Under the pieces are notes generated by a model. That model was given only the letters and a program-made list of their open reading frames with translations. It made no database searches and had not been told where the DNA came from. 64,000 bases of DNA from a virus, in IMG/VR virus record IMGVR_UViG_3300033153_015023, positions 1-64,000 of that record. One strand, 5' to 3'. A program made the position numbers and the translations under genes. Below, one piece after another: positions 24,087-32,275 of the stretch; position 1 is the stretch's first letter; every line of letters begins with the position of its first letter.

Positions 24087-24310
24087 TTTGTGAAAGTTAT
24101 GAACCATATACTGGTTTTTATGATTTACGTACATTCATATTGCCTAAAAGAGTGTTTATAAAATTATGGATAGGACAGGATATGCTGGCGCATATGCGGG
24201 ATAGGGCTGAATACTATAAACGTTGGCATCCTAGCCAATGGCAAAAGGCAAAAGAAATGTGTGGTCAATATCAACAAATATTATTTCAATATAGGAGAAA
24301 GGAAAAATGA
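24083..24310 (+). CDS. small hypothetical protein
   Basis: 75 residues if started at the ATG at 24083, which overlaps the previous stop as ATGA; an in-frame ATG at 24071 would add four residues. The sequence (MICESYEPYTGFYDLRTF) has no recognised domain. It overlaps the next gene by ATGA. Confidence 0.6.
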   Translation: MICESYEPYTGFYDLRTFILPKRVFIKLWIGQDMLAHMRDRAEYYKRWHPSQWQKAKEMCGQYQQILFQYRRKEK

Positions 24311-24537
24311 GTAGAATAGAAAAGGATATGTGTGATAGTTGTGGTAGAATAACATCAGATAGATATGCTGAGACAGGATGGATACACTTTGCTGTTAATG
24401 GTGGGCTTACTATTACAGTATCGGAAGGGCGTGATAAAAAAGATCAAGCAATAACTATTTTTCATAAATTAAGTGATGATCTTGATTTCTGTTCTTTAGC
24501 ATGTTTTAGTGAATGGATTAAAGAGGAGAAAAGCTAA
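24307..24537 (+). CDS. small zinc-finger-like protein
   Basis: 76 residues with two cysteine pairs at opposite ends (CDSCGRI at residues 9-15 and CSLACF near 62-67), a spacing that fits a treble-clef or MYM-like zinc site around a beta sheet. It overlaps the next gene by one base. Function unknown. Confidence 0.62.
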   Translation: MSRIEKDMCDSCGRITSDRYAETGWIHFAVNGGLTITVSEGRDKKDQAITIFHKLSDDLDFCSLACFSEWIKEEKS

Positions 24538-24923
24538 TGCGTTTAACAGGTTTTTATTTAACAGATGAACAAATAAAAGAACGTGTAGAATGTTTTCGAT
24601 ATATTAGGGATGAAAAGAAGAATCCTATCGGGATTGTCGTTTTAGACAAACATGGTAGAATAGGCTGGAGTCTATACAACGATGTAGCGGAGAGAAGAGC
24701 TGCTGAGGAGAATGGATGTATACAGGAGATGGCTACTACAGATAAAGGATTGTTGATTGCTTTAAATAGAGCATCGGATGTTGCTGATCCAGAAACTGAT
24801 ATTCGTACCAGAATTGCGCAGGCTCATGAATATCGTATTGTAACAAGGTTGCTTGCAACACATATAGTTATCAAGGAAATGATTAAGCTAAGATATATCT
24901 GGAAAAGTGTTCCGAAGGAGTAA
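24537..24923 (+). CDS. hypothetical protein
   Basis: 128 residues. Residues 30-55 form a beta hairpin-like block (NPIGIVVLDKHGRIGWSLYN) followed by long helices. No known motif. It belongs to the coupled run of small genes from 23.5 to 29 kb. Confidence 0.62.
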   Translation: MRLTGFYLTDEQIKERVECFRYIRDEKKNPIGIVVLDKHGRIGWSLYNDVAERRAAEENGCIQEMATTDKGLLIALNRASDVADPETDIRTRIAQAHEYRIVTRLLATHIVIKEMIKLRYIWKSVPKE

Positions 24924-24927
24924 AAAT

Positions 24928-25095
24928 ATGGATACAGATAATAGATTGTGTATTAATTGTAGATATGTAAAAAGACTAGATAGTGTTGTTGGTAGATGTT
25001 TGGCAGTGAAAGGACGTGTATTTGCGTTTTGTAAACTCAAAGAACCGGGTCATGTTTGTGAAGATTTTAAATTGGCTAAAGAAGTAAAAACATGA
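24928..25095 (+). CDS. small cysteine-rich protein
   Basis: 55 residues from the ATG at 24928 behind AAGGAG; an in-frame start at 24907 would intrude into the previous gene. Five cysteines (CINC, GRCL, FCKL, HVCEDF) suggest a metal-binding knuckle. It overlaps the next gene by ATGA. Confidence 0.6.
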   Translation: MDTDNRLCINCRYVKRLDSVVGRCLAVKGRVFAFCKLKEPGHVCEDFKLAKEVKT

Positions 25096-25199
25096 TCGAA
25101 TTAATTTTATTGGTTGTGGGATGGGTTGCAATTATCTGGATGATAATAGGGATAGTTAAGATTTTTATAAATAGGAAACAAGGAGGCAAAATGCCATGA
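25092..25199 (+). CDS. small membrane peptide
   Basis: 35 residues: one hydrophobic helix (LILLVVGWVAIIWMIIGIV) followed by a basic tail (KIFINRKQGGK), so an N-out/C-in membrane peptide is likely. ATGA overlaps at both ends support translation. A role in lysis timing or membrane remodelling is possible but not shown. Confidence 0.55.
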   Translation: MIELILLVVGWVAIIWMIIGIVKIFINRKQGGKMP

Positions 25200-25375
25200 C
25201 AGAAGAGACAAGAGTTCGTTTGGGAGCGAAACAAAGTGCAAAAGGCGGGATTCAGCTTGACATTACCGCAGAAGCTTCTACAGTAGAAAAGGCTGGGGAA
25301 TTACTTGGTGAAGCGTTGGATACGTTAAAAGTGAAACTCCAGGAAAAAGGCTTTGAGTTAGTCAAAGCAGGGTAA
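25196..25375 (+). CDS. small hypothetical protein
   Basis: 59 residues (begins MTEETRVRLGAKQSAK). A beta strand is followed by an amphipathic helix (AEASTVEKAGELLGEALDTL), reminiscent of short DNA- or RNA-binding proteins. The start overlaps the previous stop and follows AAGGAGG. No family assigned. Confidence 0.6.
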   Translation: MTEETRVRLGAKQSAKGGIQLDITAEASTVEKAGELLGEALDTLKVKLQEKGFELVKAG

Positions 25376-25383
25376 AATTATAT

Positions 25384-25419
25384 AAGGGGGTGGATGATCT
25401 TATAATTATTTATCCCCTT
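25384..25419 (+). promoter_or_regulatory. intergenic hairpin
   Basis: AAGGGG (25384-25389) pairs with CCCCTT (25414-25419), and adjacent bases extend the stem partly. There is no proper T-run after it, so it is more likely an RNA-stability or translational hairpin than a terminator. Confidence 0.35.
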
Positions 25420-25447
25420 GCCCTAAATATATAAGGAGAAAATAAAA

Positions 25448-25684
25448 GTGGCAGGGTATGAAGATATTACAACAGAAAAAATTGATGCAAGTAAGATTAC
25501 TGCTGAGAGATATGATCCTAAAACTTTTGAGCAATTGGATACTACTTATATAGGTCCGAAAAGAGATAAAGAATTACATAGAAAAATCTTAGAAGCGGAA
25601 TTTCTTAAAGAGAAGATAAAGAAAAAAGTAGTCAAAGAAAAAAACTGGCTATGGAAGATATTAAACCAATCTACGGAAAAGTAG
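25448..25684 (+). CDS. small hypothetical protein
   Basis: 78 residues from a GTG start behind AAGGAGA. Charged and helical, ending in a lysine-rich region and WLWKILNQ. No domain recognised. Confidence 0.58.
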   Translation: MAGYEDITTEKIDASKITAERYDPKTFEQLDTTYIGPKRDKELHRKILEAEFLKEKIKKKVVKEKNWLWKILNQSTEK

Positions 25685-25706
25685 TAAATTACGTGGGGAG
25701 GGCAAA

Positions 25707-26345
25707 ATGAAAATAGATTTTGTTATAATAGTTATTTCTATATTAGTTTTATTTGGAATAGGTGTGAGGATGCAGAGTGAGGCTGAGATACAGGATATTT
25801 ATAAATCGAGTCAACATACTATAACTATGCAACAAATTGAGATCACTGCTCTTACTAGATCAATTAAATATTTGGAGACTAAAAGGAAAATTGTATATCC
25901 ATATCTTTGCCCGATTCATGTAGATGATTATAAACGGTTATCTTCTCCTTTTGGATTGCGAAAAGTACCATCTGGAATATATACAGGTGGTTCATTGACA
26001 CGGGAACATTTGGGAATTGATTTGGTGGGTACTAAATGGGCACGTGTTGTGCCTGTAGCTGCTGGAAAAGTACTTGAAAAATGGTATGTACCAGATGGTA
26101 AGCAGCGGGTAGGACATCCGTTGATGGGGGGATATGTTAAAATCAAACATAATGATGGATATATTTCAGGTTATGGGCATCTTTCGGCTATCTACGTTAA
26201 GGAAGGTGATACTATAAAGATTGGTGACATATTGGGTCGTGTAGGTTCCACGGGGGACAGTACTGGTCCGCACCTACATTTTAGTTTACAAGATCAAACA
26301 GGTAAATATCTTCAACCATTAAATTATATCGACATAGAGGATTAG
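25707..26345 (+). CDS. membrane-anchored M23-family peptidase
   Basis: 212 residues. An N-terminal hydrophobic segment (FVIIVISILVLFGIGV) acts as signal anchor, followed by a short coiled region and an M23/LytM domain with HLGIDL (zinc ligands H and D), GHLSAIYVKEGD and the GPHLHFSL catalytic motif. M23 enzymes cut peptide bridges of peptidoglycan. It could be the phage lysin or help genome entry; no classical holin was recognised beside it, though small membrane peptides are near. Confidence 0.85.
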   Translation: MKIDFVIIVISILVLFGIGVRMQSEAEIQDIYKSSQHTITMQQIEITALTRSIKYLETKRKIVYPYLCPIHVDDYKRLSSPFGLRKVPSGIYTGGSLTREHLGIDLVGTKWARVVPVAAGKVLEKWYVPDGKQRVGHPLMGGYVKIKHNDGYISGYGHLSAIYVKEGDTIKIGDILGRVGSTGDSTGPHLHFSLQDQTGKYLQPLNYIDIED

Positions 26346-26457
26346 GAAAAATAAATGATTTCATATAAATTATGCAAAACGTAGAAAAATACGCTGGTTA
26401 TGTGTCAAGTGTCATGGTAAGTTAAGGAAGAAAAAATAATATTAGAAGGGTGGTTAT
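26346..26457 (+). other. gap with a possible small gene remnant
   Basis: No ATG-started gene. A frame without a standard start codon reads NYAKRRKIRWLCVKCHGKL from about 26366 to 26440, with a CVKCH motif like a small zinc-finger protein. It may be a remnant or use an unusual start. Confidence 0.3.
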
Positions 26458-26712
26458 ATGAGTAAAACTGGAACTGTTAGAAGACTACCTTCAAGAAAAC
26501 CAGTAGGGACTTTTATTAAAATTGCTAATAGAGACCCAGAAGGTTCCCGAAAAGAGAGACGGAAGAAGTTTAAGAACTTCAAAAAAACTTATAAGTCCCC
26601 CTGGGGTTATAAGGGAATAACTAAAAGTATTATCTACTGGTATAAACGTATTAAAAAGAGACGTGTTCGTAGAAAACTGGCTTTAAAAAGTCAAAGGGAA
26701 AATAGGAAATGA
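26458..26712 (+). CDS. small, highly basic protein
   Basis: 84 residues, more than a third Lys or Arg (for example RRVRRKLALKSQ), with no acidic domain; probably binds nucleic acid. It starts behind AGAAGGGTGG and overlaps the next gene by ATGA. Family unknown. Confidence 0.6.
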   Translation: MSKTGTVRRLPSRKPVGTFIKIANRDPEGSRKERRKKFKNFKKTYKSPWGYKGITKSIIYWYKRIKKRRVRRKLALKSQRENRK

Positions 26713-26921
26713 TGGAATCCTTTATTGTTTATTATCATTATGTAGTTAACAACAAAACAATTCTTGCTCATAGTGTAATAAAGGTTAATTCTATTGATGA
26801 AATAAGGGATATTATGAAAAGAAGGATGCTCAAAAATAAACTTCAGGGATTAGAAATTGATTCAATTATAACTAAAGAAAAAGAAACAGCTATGAATAGA
26901 GGAAGATTAAATACGTTATAA
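26709..26921 (+). CDS. small hypothetical protein
   Basis: 70 residues beginning with a beta strand (SFIVYYHYVVNNKTI) and continuing as helix. ATGA overlap with the previous gene. No recognised family. Confidence 0.57.
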   Translation: MMESFIVYYHYVVNNKTILAHSVIKVNSIDEIRDIMKRRMLKNKLQGLEIDSIITKEKETAMNRGRLNTL

Positions 26922-26934
26922 GAGGGTATGATAA

Positions 26935-27321
26935 TTGAATACAAAAGAACTTAAATTCAGGATTACATATCAACATGAAGATACAGGACGATTTGTACAA
27001 AGAATTATAGAGCTGGGTGAGGCCTTTCCATATTTAGCAGAAAAGTGGTTTATAGTTGGAAAGGATCAATATATTGGCCTTAAGGATAAATCAGGTAATA
27101 AAATATATGATGGGGATATTGTTTATATATATGGAAGCGAATTTAATGATATACCTATGAGCAAAAGAACAAAGCAAAAAGTTGTTTGGGCTGAACCATG
27201 TTATGCTTTTGTGAATATGGATGTAGATATAAATACTACCTGTTGTATTTCAACTTATATTACTGGTAGGGATATGGAAATCATTGGTAGTATTTATGAA
27301 AATCCAGAATTGTTTGATTGA
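26935..27321 (+). CDS. YopX-family protein
   Basis: 128 residues. The central QYIGLKDKSGNKIYDGDIVYI and C-terminal IIGSIYENPEL are the signatures of the YopX family, found in many phages of Gram-positive bacteria. The molecular role is unknown. The start is TTG behind AGAGGG. Confidence 0.85.
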   Translation: MNTKELKFRITYQHEDTGRFVQRIIELGEAFPYLAEKWFIVGKDQYIGLKDKSGNKIYDGDIVYIYGSEFNDIPMSKRTKQKVVWAEPCYAFVNMDVDINTTCCISTYITGRDMEIIGSIYENPELFD

Positions 27322-27335
27322 ATAAGGATAATAAG

Positions 27336-27500
27336 ATGAAAGCAGGTTTAAAAAAACCTTACTGGTGTGGAATCTGTGGTCAAGAATTAGATAAAGAGGA
27401 TATAGAAGATGGATTAAAGGTGGGTGAGTTTATCGCAATTTTTTGTAGTAACTGTGATCAATATATTATTATAGATGTAAAAGATGATAAGAAAATATAA
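27336..27500 (+). CDS. small zinc-ribbon protein
   Basis: 54 residues from the ATG at 27336 behind AAGGA; a TTG at 27318 lies inside the previous stop. Two cysteine pairs (CGICGQE and CSNCDQ) form a zinc ribbon. It overlaps the next gene by 17 nt. Function unknown. Confidence 0.6.
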   Translation: MKAGLKKPYWCGICGQELDKEDIEDGLKVGEFIAIFCSNCDQYIIIDVKDDKKI

Positions 27501-27723
27501 GTATATTCATTTTATAAAAATAAAAGAGAGGCTTAAGAGGTCAGTTTGGATATGTTTAATTAATGACAATGGCCCTGAGATAGGTATTATAAAGTGGTAT
27601 CCACAGTGGAAAAAGTATTGTTATTTTCCGCATTGTATGGCTGTTTACAGTATTATCTGTCTTAAAGATATTGCTGATTTTATAGATTGGTTGGGAAAAT
27701 ATAGGGGTAAAAAAGAATGTTAG
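27484..27723 (+). CDS. small hypothetical protein
   Basis: 79 residues, rich in Trp and Tyr (IKWYPQWKKYCYF), with an alternating beta pattern and a C-terminal helix. No family recognised. It overlaps the next membrane peptide by ATG/TAG coupling. Confidence 0.55.
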   Translation: MIRKYKYIHFIKIKERLKRSVWICLINDNGPEIGIIKWYPQWKKYCYFPHCMAVYSIICLKDIADFIDWLGKYRGKKEC

Positions 27724-27851
27724 CGATAATGATACTATCTCTTATAATAGGTTGGTGGTTAGGTTTTTTCACCTGCGCACTTTTTAAAGTGGATGGACAG
27801 GCACCAAGACCTTTAAAAGATAAACAGAAAAATAATTATAATAGGGGATAA
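27717..27851 (+). CDS. small membrane protein
   Basis: 44 residues: a hydrophobic helix (AIMILSLIIGWWLGFFTCAL) followed by a polar basic tail. It overlaps the preceding gene by 7 nt. Phages often encode one such protein in a cluster of small early genes; function is unknown. Confidence 0.52.
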   Translation: MLAIMILSLIIGWWLGFFTCALFKVDGQAPRPLKDKQKNNYNRG

Positions 27852-27856
27852 AGAGC

Positions 27857-28033
27857 ATGTGTAGAAAATGGCTAGTTCACGCAGTAGCTGAATGTAGAGA
27901 TTGTGATTTCAGAGAAGAAGATTACAAGAAGGCGCAGAAAACCGGTAGAAGTCATTATATAAAAACTGGTCATATGGTTACAATAGAAACTGGATATTGT
28001 CAGATTTATGGTGATAGGGGGCAAGGGAAATGA
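27857..28033 (+). CDS. small C2H2-like zinc-finger protein
   Basis: 58 residues. CRDCDF is followed by SHYIKTGHMV, giving a plausible C-x2-C ... H-x5-H metal site. It overlaps the next start by ATGA. Function unknown. Confidence 0.52.
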   Translation: MCRKWLVHAVAECRDCDFREEDYKKAQKTGRSHYIKTGHMVTIETGYCQIYGDRGQGK

Positions 28034-28212
28034 CTACTAAACAGTTAATTAAAATATTAAAAAAAGTACCAGCAAATACACGAGTATATATTATAGGTAA
28101 AAGAGAAGATATTTATGATGAGACTGTCGATAATGTTTTGATTCAATTTGAAAAAAGAACTGGAGAAACAACAGTATATCTTGATAGTGATTATATAAAT
28201 TGCGGAGATTAA
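28030..28212 (+). CDS. small hypothetical protein
   Basis: 60 residues (begins MTTKQLIKILKKVPANTRVY), a pattern common in small phage proteins with one helix and a beta sheet. ATGA overlap upstream; the next gene starts 2 nt after its stop. Confidence 0.6.
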   Translation: MTTKQLIKILKKVPANTRVYIIGKREDIYDETVDNVLIQFEKRTGETTVYLDSDYINCGD

Positions 28213-28213
28213 A

Positions 28214-28552
28214 ATGAGTAGAAAACTATTATTTTCTGTAACTAAGAAAGACTTAAAGATAACTTGGTTCTCCGGTAAAGGTGGTGGAGGACAGTATAGG
28301 AATAAGCACCAAAACTGTTGTAGAATTCAGCATGAAGATAGTGGAGTAACTGTAACCGGTCAAGATGAAAGGAGTCAGAAGCAGAATTTGAAGAATGCTT
28401 TTTTGAGACTGACAAAACATCCTGATTTTAAGAAGTGGTTGAGAATAAAGGCGTCGGAAATGACGTTGGATAAGATTGAGTTTGAAAGGGAAGTGCAAAG
28501 GGCTGTAGATGAAATGATGAAATCAGAAAATCTAAAGATAGAGTATTTTTAA
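28214..28552 (+). CDS. stand-alone RF-1-domain protein with GGQ motif
   Basis: 112 residues. SGKGGGGQYRNKHQNC carries the GGQ motif that triggers peptidyl-tRNA hydrolysis in class I release factors, followed by HEDSGVTVTGQDERSQKQN as in the RF-1 domain. The codon-recognition domains are missing, as in ArfB-type rescue factors, and the C-terminus is shorter and less basic than ArfB. It may free stalled ribosomes during infection or alter host termination. Confidence 0.85.
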   Translation: MSRKLLFSVTKKDLKITWFSGKGGGGQYRNKHQNCCRIQHEDSGVTVTGQDERSQKQNLKNAFLRLTKHPDFKKWLRIKASEMTLDKIEFEREVQRAVDEMMKSENLKIEYF

Positions 28553-28563
28553 GGAGGAATAGT

Positions 28564-28767
28564 ATGTTAGAATGGACAGAAGAAAAACCGCAGAATGAAG
28601 GTAGATATCTTTTCAAATCTTGGAAAGAGTGGAGGGTGTGTGTAGTAGAAGTTCATTACGGAAAGTGGCAGAGCGCTCAAAATCCTGATTGGCTTTATGC
28701 TACTACCGATCCTATAGATAGTATGAAAGGTCAGTGGTACGGACCTATTCCGGAGCCGTTGAAATGA
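28564..28767 (+). CDS. small hypothetical protein, tryptophan-rich
   Basis: 67 residues with regular Trp/Tyr spacing (begins MLEWTEEKPQNEGRYL). The layout, W near the start and WYGPIPEP at the end, resembles DUF551-like short phage proteins, but I am not certain. ATGA overlap with the next gene. Confidence 0.6.
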   Translation: MLEWTEEKPQNEGRYLFKSWKEWRVCVVEVHYGKWQSAQNPDWLYATTDPIDSMKGQWYGPIPEPLK

Positions 28768-29027
28768 TTCCTAATATGGTTCATCCTCTAAGTAAGCATT
28801 GGGATCAGCCTAGTAGAAAAGATATTGCAATAGACGATATGTATGCACTTATGGGCAGGGAATCTTTTCAACAATTAAAAAGATATTCTACGTCAATCCC
28901 TACTGGAATTTATGAAGGTAAGATGTGGAAAGCAAGAATTGGAGGCAAATGGTTTTTGAGATGGTTTGGAATTGAAAATAAAGAGGGGTTATTGCCACTT
29001 CTGATTAGAGAGATAATTGTAGTGTAG
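28764..29027 (+). CDS. hypothetical protein
   Basis: 87 residues from the ATG at 28764 (ATGA overlap). An upstream in-frame GTG-type start at 28734 is less likely. It has a central helix and a C-terminal WKARIGGKWFLRWFG stretch. No known domain. Confidence 0.57.
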   Translation: MIPNMVHPLSKHWDQPSRKDIAIDDMYALMGRESFQQLKRYSTSIPTGIYEGKMWKARIGGKWFLRWFGIENKEGLLPLLIREIIVV

Positions 29028-29045
29028 AGCGAAGGAGCGCGAAAA

Positions 29046-29252
29046 ATGAGTGATAGTATGAGTGAAGAAATTAAAATCTTCGATCAACTAAAGAATTTGG
29101 CTGATGGTATTATTGATAATATTAGTAATATATCAGATGAAGAGATCATCGAAGAAGTAAGAGAAGAGCATAATGATCCCGAATTCGAAGCTAATATCAT
29201 GCGAGATATCATTAAAGAAGTAAAAGGTAAGATGGAGAGAGGGGATGAGTGA
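29046..29252 (+). CDS. small acidic protein
   Basis: 68 residues, about a third Asp or Glu, all-helical. Small acidic phage proteins can mimic DNA or bind host factors, but nothing specific is visible. It overlaps the next gene. Confidence 0.55.
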   Translation: MSDSMSEEIKIFDQLKNLADGIIDNISNISDEEIIEEVREEHNDPEFEANIMRDIIKEVKGKMERGDE

Positions 29253-29367
29253 AATACAATTAATAAATAAACTAGATGTGCCTCTCTATATAGATGTAAT
29301 ATGTTATGGTTGTAAAAGACGTGTAGCATTATCAAATACACATGAATTTAAATTGATACTATTATAG
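29245..29367 (+). CDS. very small hypothetical protein
   Basis: 40 residues (begins MSEIQLINKLDVP) with one CYGC pair. The start lies in AGGGGATGAG, overlapping the previous stop by 8 nt. Support is from coupling only. Confidence 0.4.
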   Translation: MSEIQLINKLDVPLYIDVICYGCKRRVALSNTHEFKLILL

Positions 29368-29462
29368 TGGCAGTTAGGAACTGGAGTATTGCTAGACGTT
29401 TAGAAATATTAGAACACAAAACAGGTATATCAAGGAGAAAACTGAAAAAGTTTGTATGGTAA
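29367..29462 (+). CDS. very small basic hypothetical protein
   Basis: 31 residues from a GTG that shares its first base with the previous stop. Basic and helical (RRLEILEHKTGISRRKLKK). It could be a helix-turn-helix-sized fragment. Weakly supported. Confidence 0.3.
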   Translation: MAVRNWSIARRLEILEHKTGISRRKLKKFVW

Positions 29463-29530
29463 GGATTTTTACTGATTGAGGAAGAGTGTGTAAAAATAAA
29501 TCAATTTAAAACATAACTTGGTTGGAAATA

Positions 29531-30928
29531 ATGAGAAGGATAAAATTAGATTATAGGGATAAAATACTTTGTGGTGATACATTGGAGGTTTTAAAAAGTA
29601 TGGAGGCTGGTATTGTAGATATGTGTATAACATCCCCGCCATACTGGGGCTTAAGAGATTACGGCACGGCACAATGGGAAGGTGGGGATAATGGATGTGA
29701 TCATATAAAAGAATATGCTAGAGCAAACGAATCATTGAAAAATAGTACCCTAGGGCCTTTAAAAAAAGGGCTAGGGGCTAACAATGCGGCTCATATTGCA
29801 CAAGAAAAACAATATGGAAAAACTTGCCTTAAATGCGGCGCTATCCGAATAGATAAGCAACTCGGCCTTGAACCGACCATCGATGAATATATCAGCAACA
29901 TGACGGCAGTATTCGAGGAAGTGAAAAGGGTGCTGAAGGATACGGGAGTACTTTTTTTAAATATGGGGGATGCTTATGCGAGTGCCAATAGTTGTCGTAT
30001 CATTGATGGTAATGGGCGAGCAGGTTTATCATATAATAGCACACCACCCCATAAACGTTCTAATAGATTAGCGAGTAATATTAAAGAAAAAGACCTGATC
30101 GGCCAACCCTGGCGCCTTGCTTTCGCTCTCCAGGCCGACGGATGGTATCTTCGCAGCGATATTATCTGGCATAAGCCCAATCCCATGCCTGAGAGCGTAA
30201 CTGATAGACCAACCAAGAGTCATGAGTATCTATTCCTGCTCACTAAGAAAAGCAAGTATTTTTATGATGCGGATGCGGTGAGGGAAGAGCATAAGGAAAT
30301 CAGCATAAAGAGAAGTCATAGAAAATGGGATGGTAATAGGGATATAGGGTCCATTAAGCCTTCTTGGTCAACCTTGAAGGCAGAGAATATGTGTCATCCC
30401 GCTGGCCGCAACAAGCGCACTGTCTGGACTATAGCAACACAAGCATATTCTGGAGCCCACTTCGCAACTTTTCCCGAAAAACTTGTAGAACCATGTATCC
30501 GTGCTGGAACCAGTGAGAAGGGTAACTGTGCTGAATGCGGCAAGCCGTGGGTGCGGATGGTGGAGAAAACAGATCCTCCCCGGCGTGATGTGAATAGTAC
30601 ATATCCCGGCAGGCAAACCCTTGCGACTCAAAAATATAAACATGATGAATCGGGTCCCGTAAAGCATACCATCGGCTGGAAACCTTCCTGCTCCTGCGGT
30701 GCGGATACCGTGCGGCCTATTGTACTTGACCCATTCATGGGCAGCGGGACCGTCGGCCTAGTAGCGAAAAAGCTGAATCGGGATTATGTTGGCATAGAAT
30801 TAAATCCAGAATATATTAAAATGGCGGAAAAACGGATCCGGGGGCAGATGGGATTATTTGTAAAAAATAATGAGCCTTCAGTTAAGATAAAAAAGAAAAG
30901 AAGAATAAGAATGAGTATAGGAATATGA
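29531..30928 (+). CDS. beta-class DNA methyltransferase (N4-cytosine/N6-adenine type)
   Basis: 465 residues. Motif IV TSPPYWGLRDYG comes early and motif I DPFMGSGTVGLVAKKL late, the beta-class order; TSPPYW favours N4-cytosine methylation. Between them are zinc-ribbon cysteines (CLKCG, CAECG, CSCG) typical of this phage family. No restriction endonuclease is adjacent, so it is probably a solitary enzyme that protects phage DNA. Start uncertain: ATG at 29531 or TTG at 29522. G+C is higher than in the flanking small genes, suggesting separate acquisition. Confidence 0.88.
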   Translation: MRRIKLDYRDKILCGDTLEVLKSMEAGIVDMCITSPPYWGLRDYGTAQWEGGDNGCDHIKEYARANESLKNSTLGPLKKGLGANNAAHIAQEKQYGKTCLKCGAIRIDKQLGLEPTIDEYISNMTAVFEEVKRVLKDTGVLFLNMGDAYASANSCRIIDGNGRAGLSYNSTPPHKRSNRLASNIKEKDLIGQPWRLAFALQADGWYLRSDIIWHKPNPMPESVTDRPTKSHEYLFLLTKKSKYFYDADAVREEHKEISIKRSHRKWDGNRDIGSIKPSWSTLKAENMCHPAGRNKRTVWTIATQAYSGAHFATFPEKLVEPCIRAGTSEKGNCAECGKPWVRMVEKTDPPRRDVNSTYPGRQTLATQKYKHDESGPVKHTIGWKPSCSCGADTVRPIVLDPFMGSGTVGLVAKKLNRDYVGIELNPEYIKMAEKRIRGQMGLFVKNNEPSVKIKKKRRIRMSIGI

Positions 30929-30950
30929 TCAATTCCTTTATATTCCCTAT

Positions 30951-30966
30951 GTTTTTATGTTATTAT
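30951..30966 (+). promoter_or_regulatory. GTTTTT-N4-TATTAT promoter-like motif
   Basis: GTTTTT (30951-30956), ATGT, TATTAT (30961-30966), about 35 bp before the gene at 31002. It is nearly identical to the motif at 32647. Confidence 0.5.
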
Positions 30967-31001
30967 GAAGTTTAGAAAATATATTTTTAAAAGAGAGTAT
31001 T

Positions 31002-31202
31002 ATGAAACTTGGAAAAATAGTAGAAGGATTGAGGGATAAAAGTTTCCCTTTTTCAGTACGTATTGCTTGTGAAGGTAAAGAGTATATAGAACTAGATGTT
31101 TTTAAAGAGTTTCAAGGGAAACTCAAGACACGTACAGAGACAGATATTATAAAAATATTAAAATCTATTCGTGGGCCGTCTTCTAGCATTACAATTATAT
31201 AA
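31002..31202 (+). pseudogene. N-terminal ParB-like fragment of a methyltransferase, frameshifted
   Basis: 66 residues. DVFKEFQGKLKTRTETDI and IIKILKSI match the start of the ParB-like domain that precedes phage DNA methyltransferases. The next expected segment (about 25 residues, with the GFSFP- and LDGH-type core) is missing, and the sequence resumes in another frame as GRLLALQLYKKIGGKIP in the next gene. The simplest reading is an internal deletion with frameshift at about 31170-31180, splitting one gene into two. Confidence 0.65.
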
Positions 31203-32244
31203 GAAGATAGGTGGAAAAATACCTAAATTACCTGCTTGTCGAATAGAGGCTAGAAATGAAGCGGATGCAAAACAAAAATTATTACGGCTTAATAGTAGAT
31301 ATGGTATAATTGATTTTGATGGTATGAGTGAGTTTGTTAATGATATGGAAATTAATATTGATGATTTAGCGTTACCTGATATTAATATAGATGATTTAAA
31401 AGTATTATTAACTGGTGAAGAAGGTACAAAAGCTGATGATGAGCTGCCTGAAGATATCCTTGTAATATCTAAGTTAGGTGATTTATGGGAATTAAATAAT
31501 CATAGGATACTATGTGGGGATAGTACGGACGCTGAACAGGTTGGAAAACTGATGGCTGGAGAGAAGGCGGACATGGTGTTCACCGATCCGCCTTATGGGA
31601 TGTTTTTAGATGCTGATTATTCGAGCATGGAAGGGATAGGGAAAGGGAATAAATACAGCAATGTTAAAGGAGACCATAAAGATTTTAACCCTGAATTAAT
31701 CAACTCAATTTTTATAAACTTTTCGTATTGCAGAGAAATATTTTTATGGGGAGCCGATTATTATGCCGAATTGATCCCGAAAAGAAATAAAGGTTGTTTT
31801 ATCGTATGGGATAAAATGAAAGGCGGAGAAGGTGCCAATGATAAATATGATAAAATGTTCGGGAGCAATTTCGAATTGTGCTGGAGTAAAACAAGACATA
31901 AAAGGGCGATTGCAAGAGTCTTATGGAAAGGCATATTTGGATTAGAAAAAGAACACGATCACAAAAGGCATCATCCCACCCAGAAACCGACAGAGCTTGT
32001 TTTATGGTTTTTGGATAAATTCTCAAAAAACAATAAACCGATCACCGACCCCTTCCTCGGCTCCGGCTCTACCCTCATCGCCTGTGAGAAAACCGATCGC
32101 ATCTGCTACGGCATGGAAATCGAACCGCACTATGTAGATGTATCTGTTCGTAGATGGATTGATTGGTGTAAACAAAATAATAGAGCTATAAAAATAAAAC
32201 TGAATGGGAAGATTGTAAAAGAAGATATATTGATAAATAAGTAA
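31171..32244 (+). CDS. DNA methyltransferase (DPPY type) with truncated ParB-like front
   Basis: 357 residues from a GTG. The first 60 residues are the second half of a ParB-like domain (GRLLALQLYKK, EADAKQKLLRLNSRYG). The catalytic domain is complete: motif IV FTDPPYGMF, motif I DPFLGSGSTLIACEKTD, HHPTQKP and a final YGMEIEPHY. DPPY suggests N6-adenine methylation. The domain that would normally precede it is in the broken frame at 31002-31202, so DNA targeting may be altered while catalysis persists. Confidence 0.82.
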   Translation: MGRLLALQLYKKIGGKIPKLPACRIEARNEADAKQKLLRLNSRYGIIDFDGMSEFVNDMEINIDDLALPDINIDDLKVLLTGEEGTKADDELPEDILVISKLGDLWELNNHRILCGDSTDAEQVGKLMAGEKADMVFTDPPYGMFLDADYSSMEGIGKGNKYSNVKGDHKDFNPELINSIFINFSYCREIFLWGADYYAELIPKRNKGCFIVWDKMKGGEGANDKYDKMFGSNFELCWSKTRHKRAIARVLWKGIFGLEKEHDHKRHHPTQKPTELVLWFLDKFSKNNKPITDPFLGSGSTLIACEKTDRICYGMEIEPHYVDVSVRRWIDWCKQNNRAIKIKLNGKIVKEDILINK

Positions 32245-32275
32245 AAAGTTATTATGTTAATATATGAGGTAAGAG

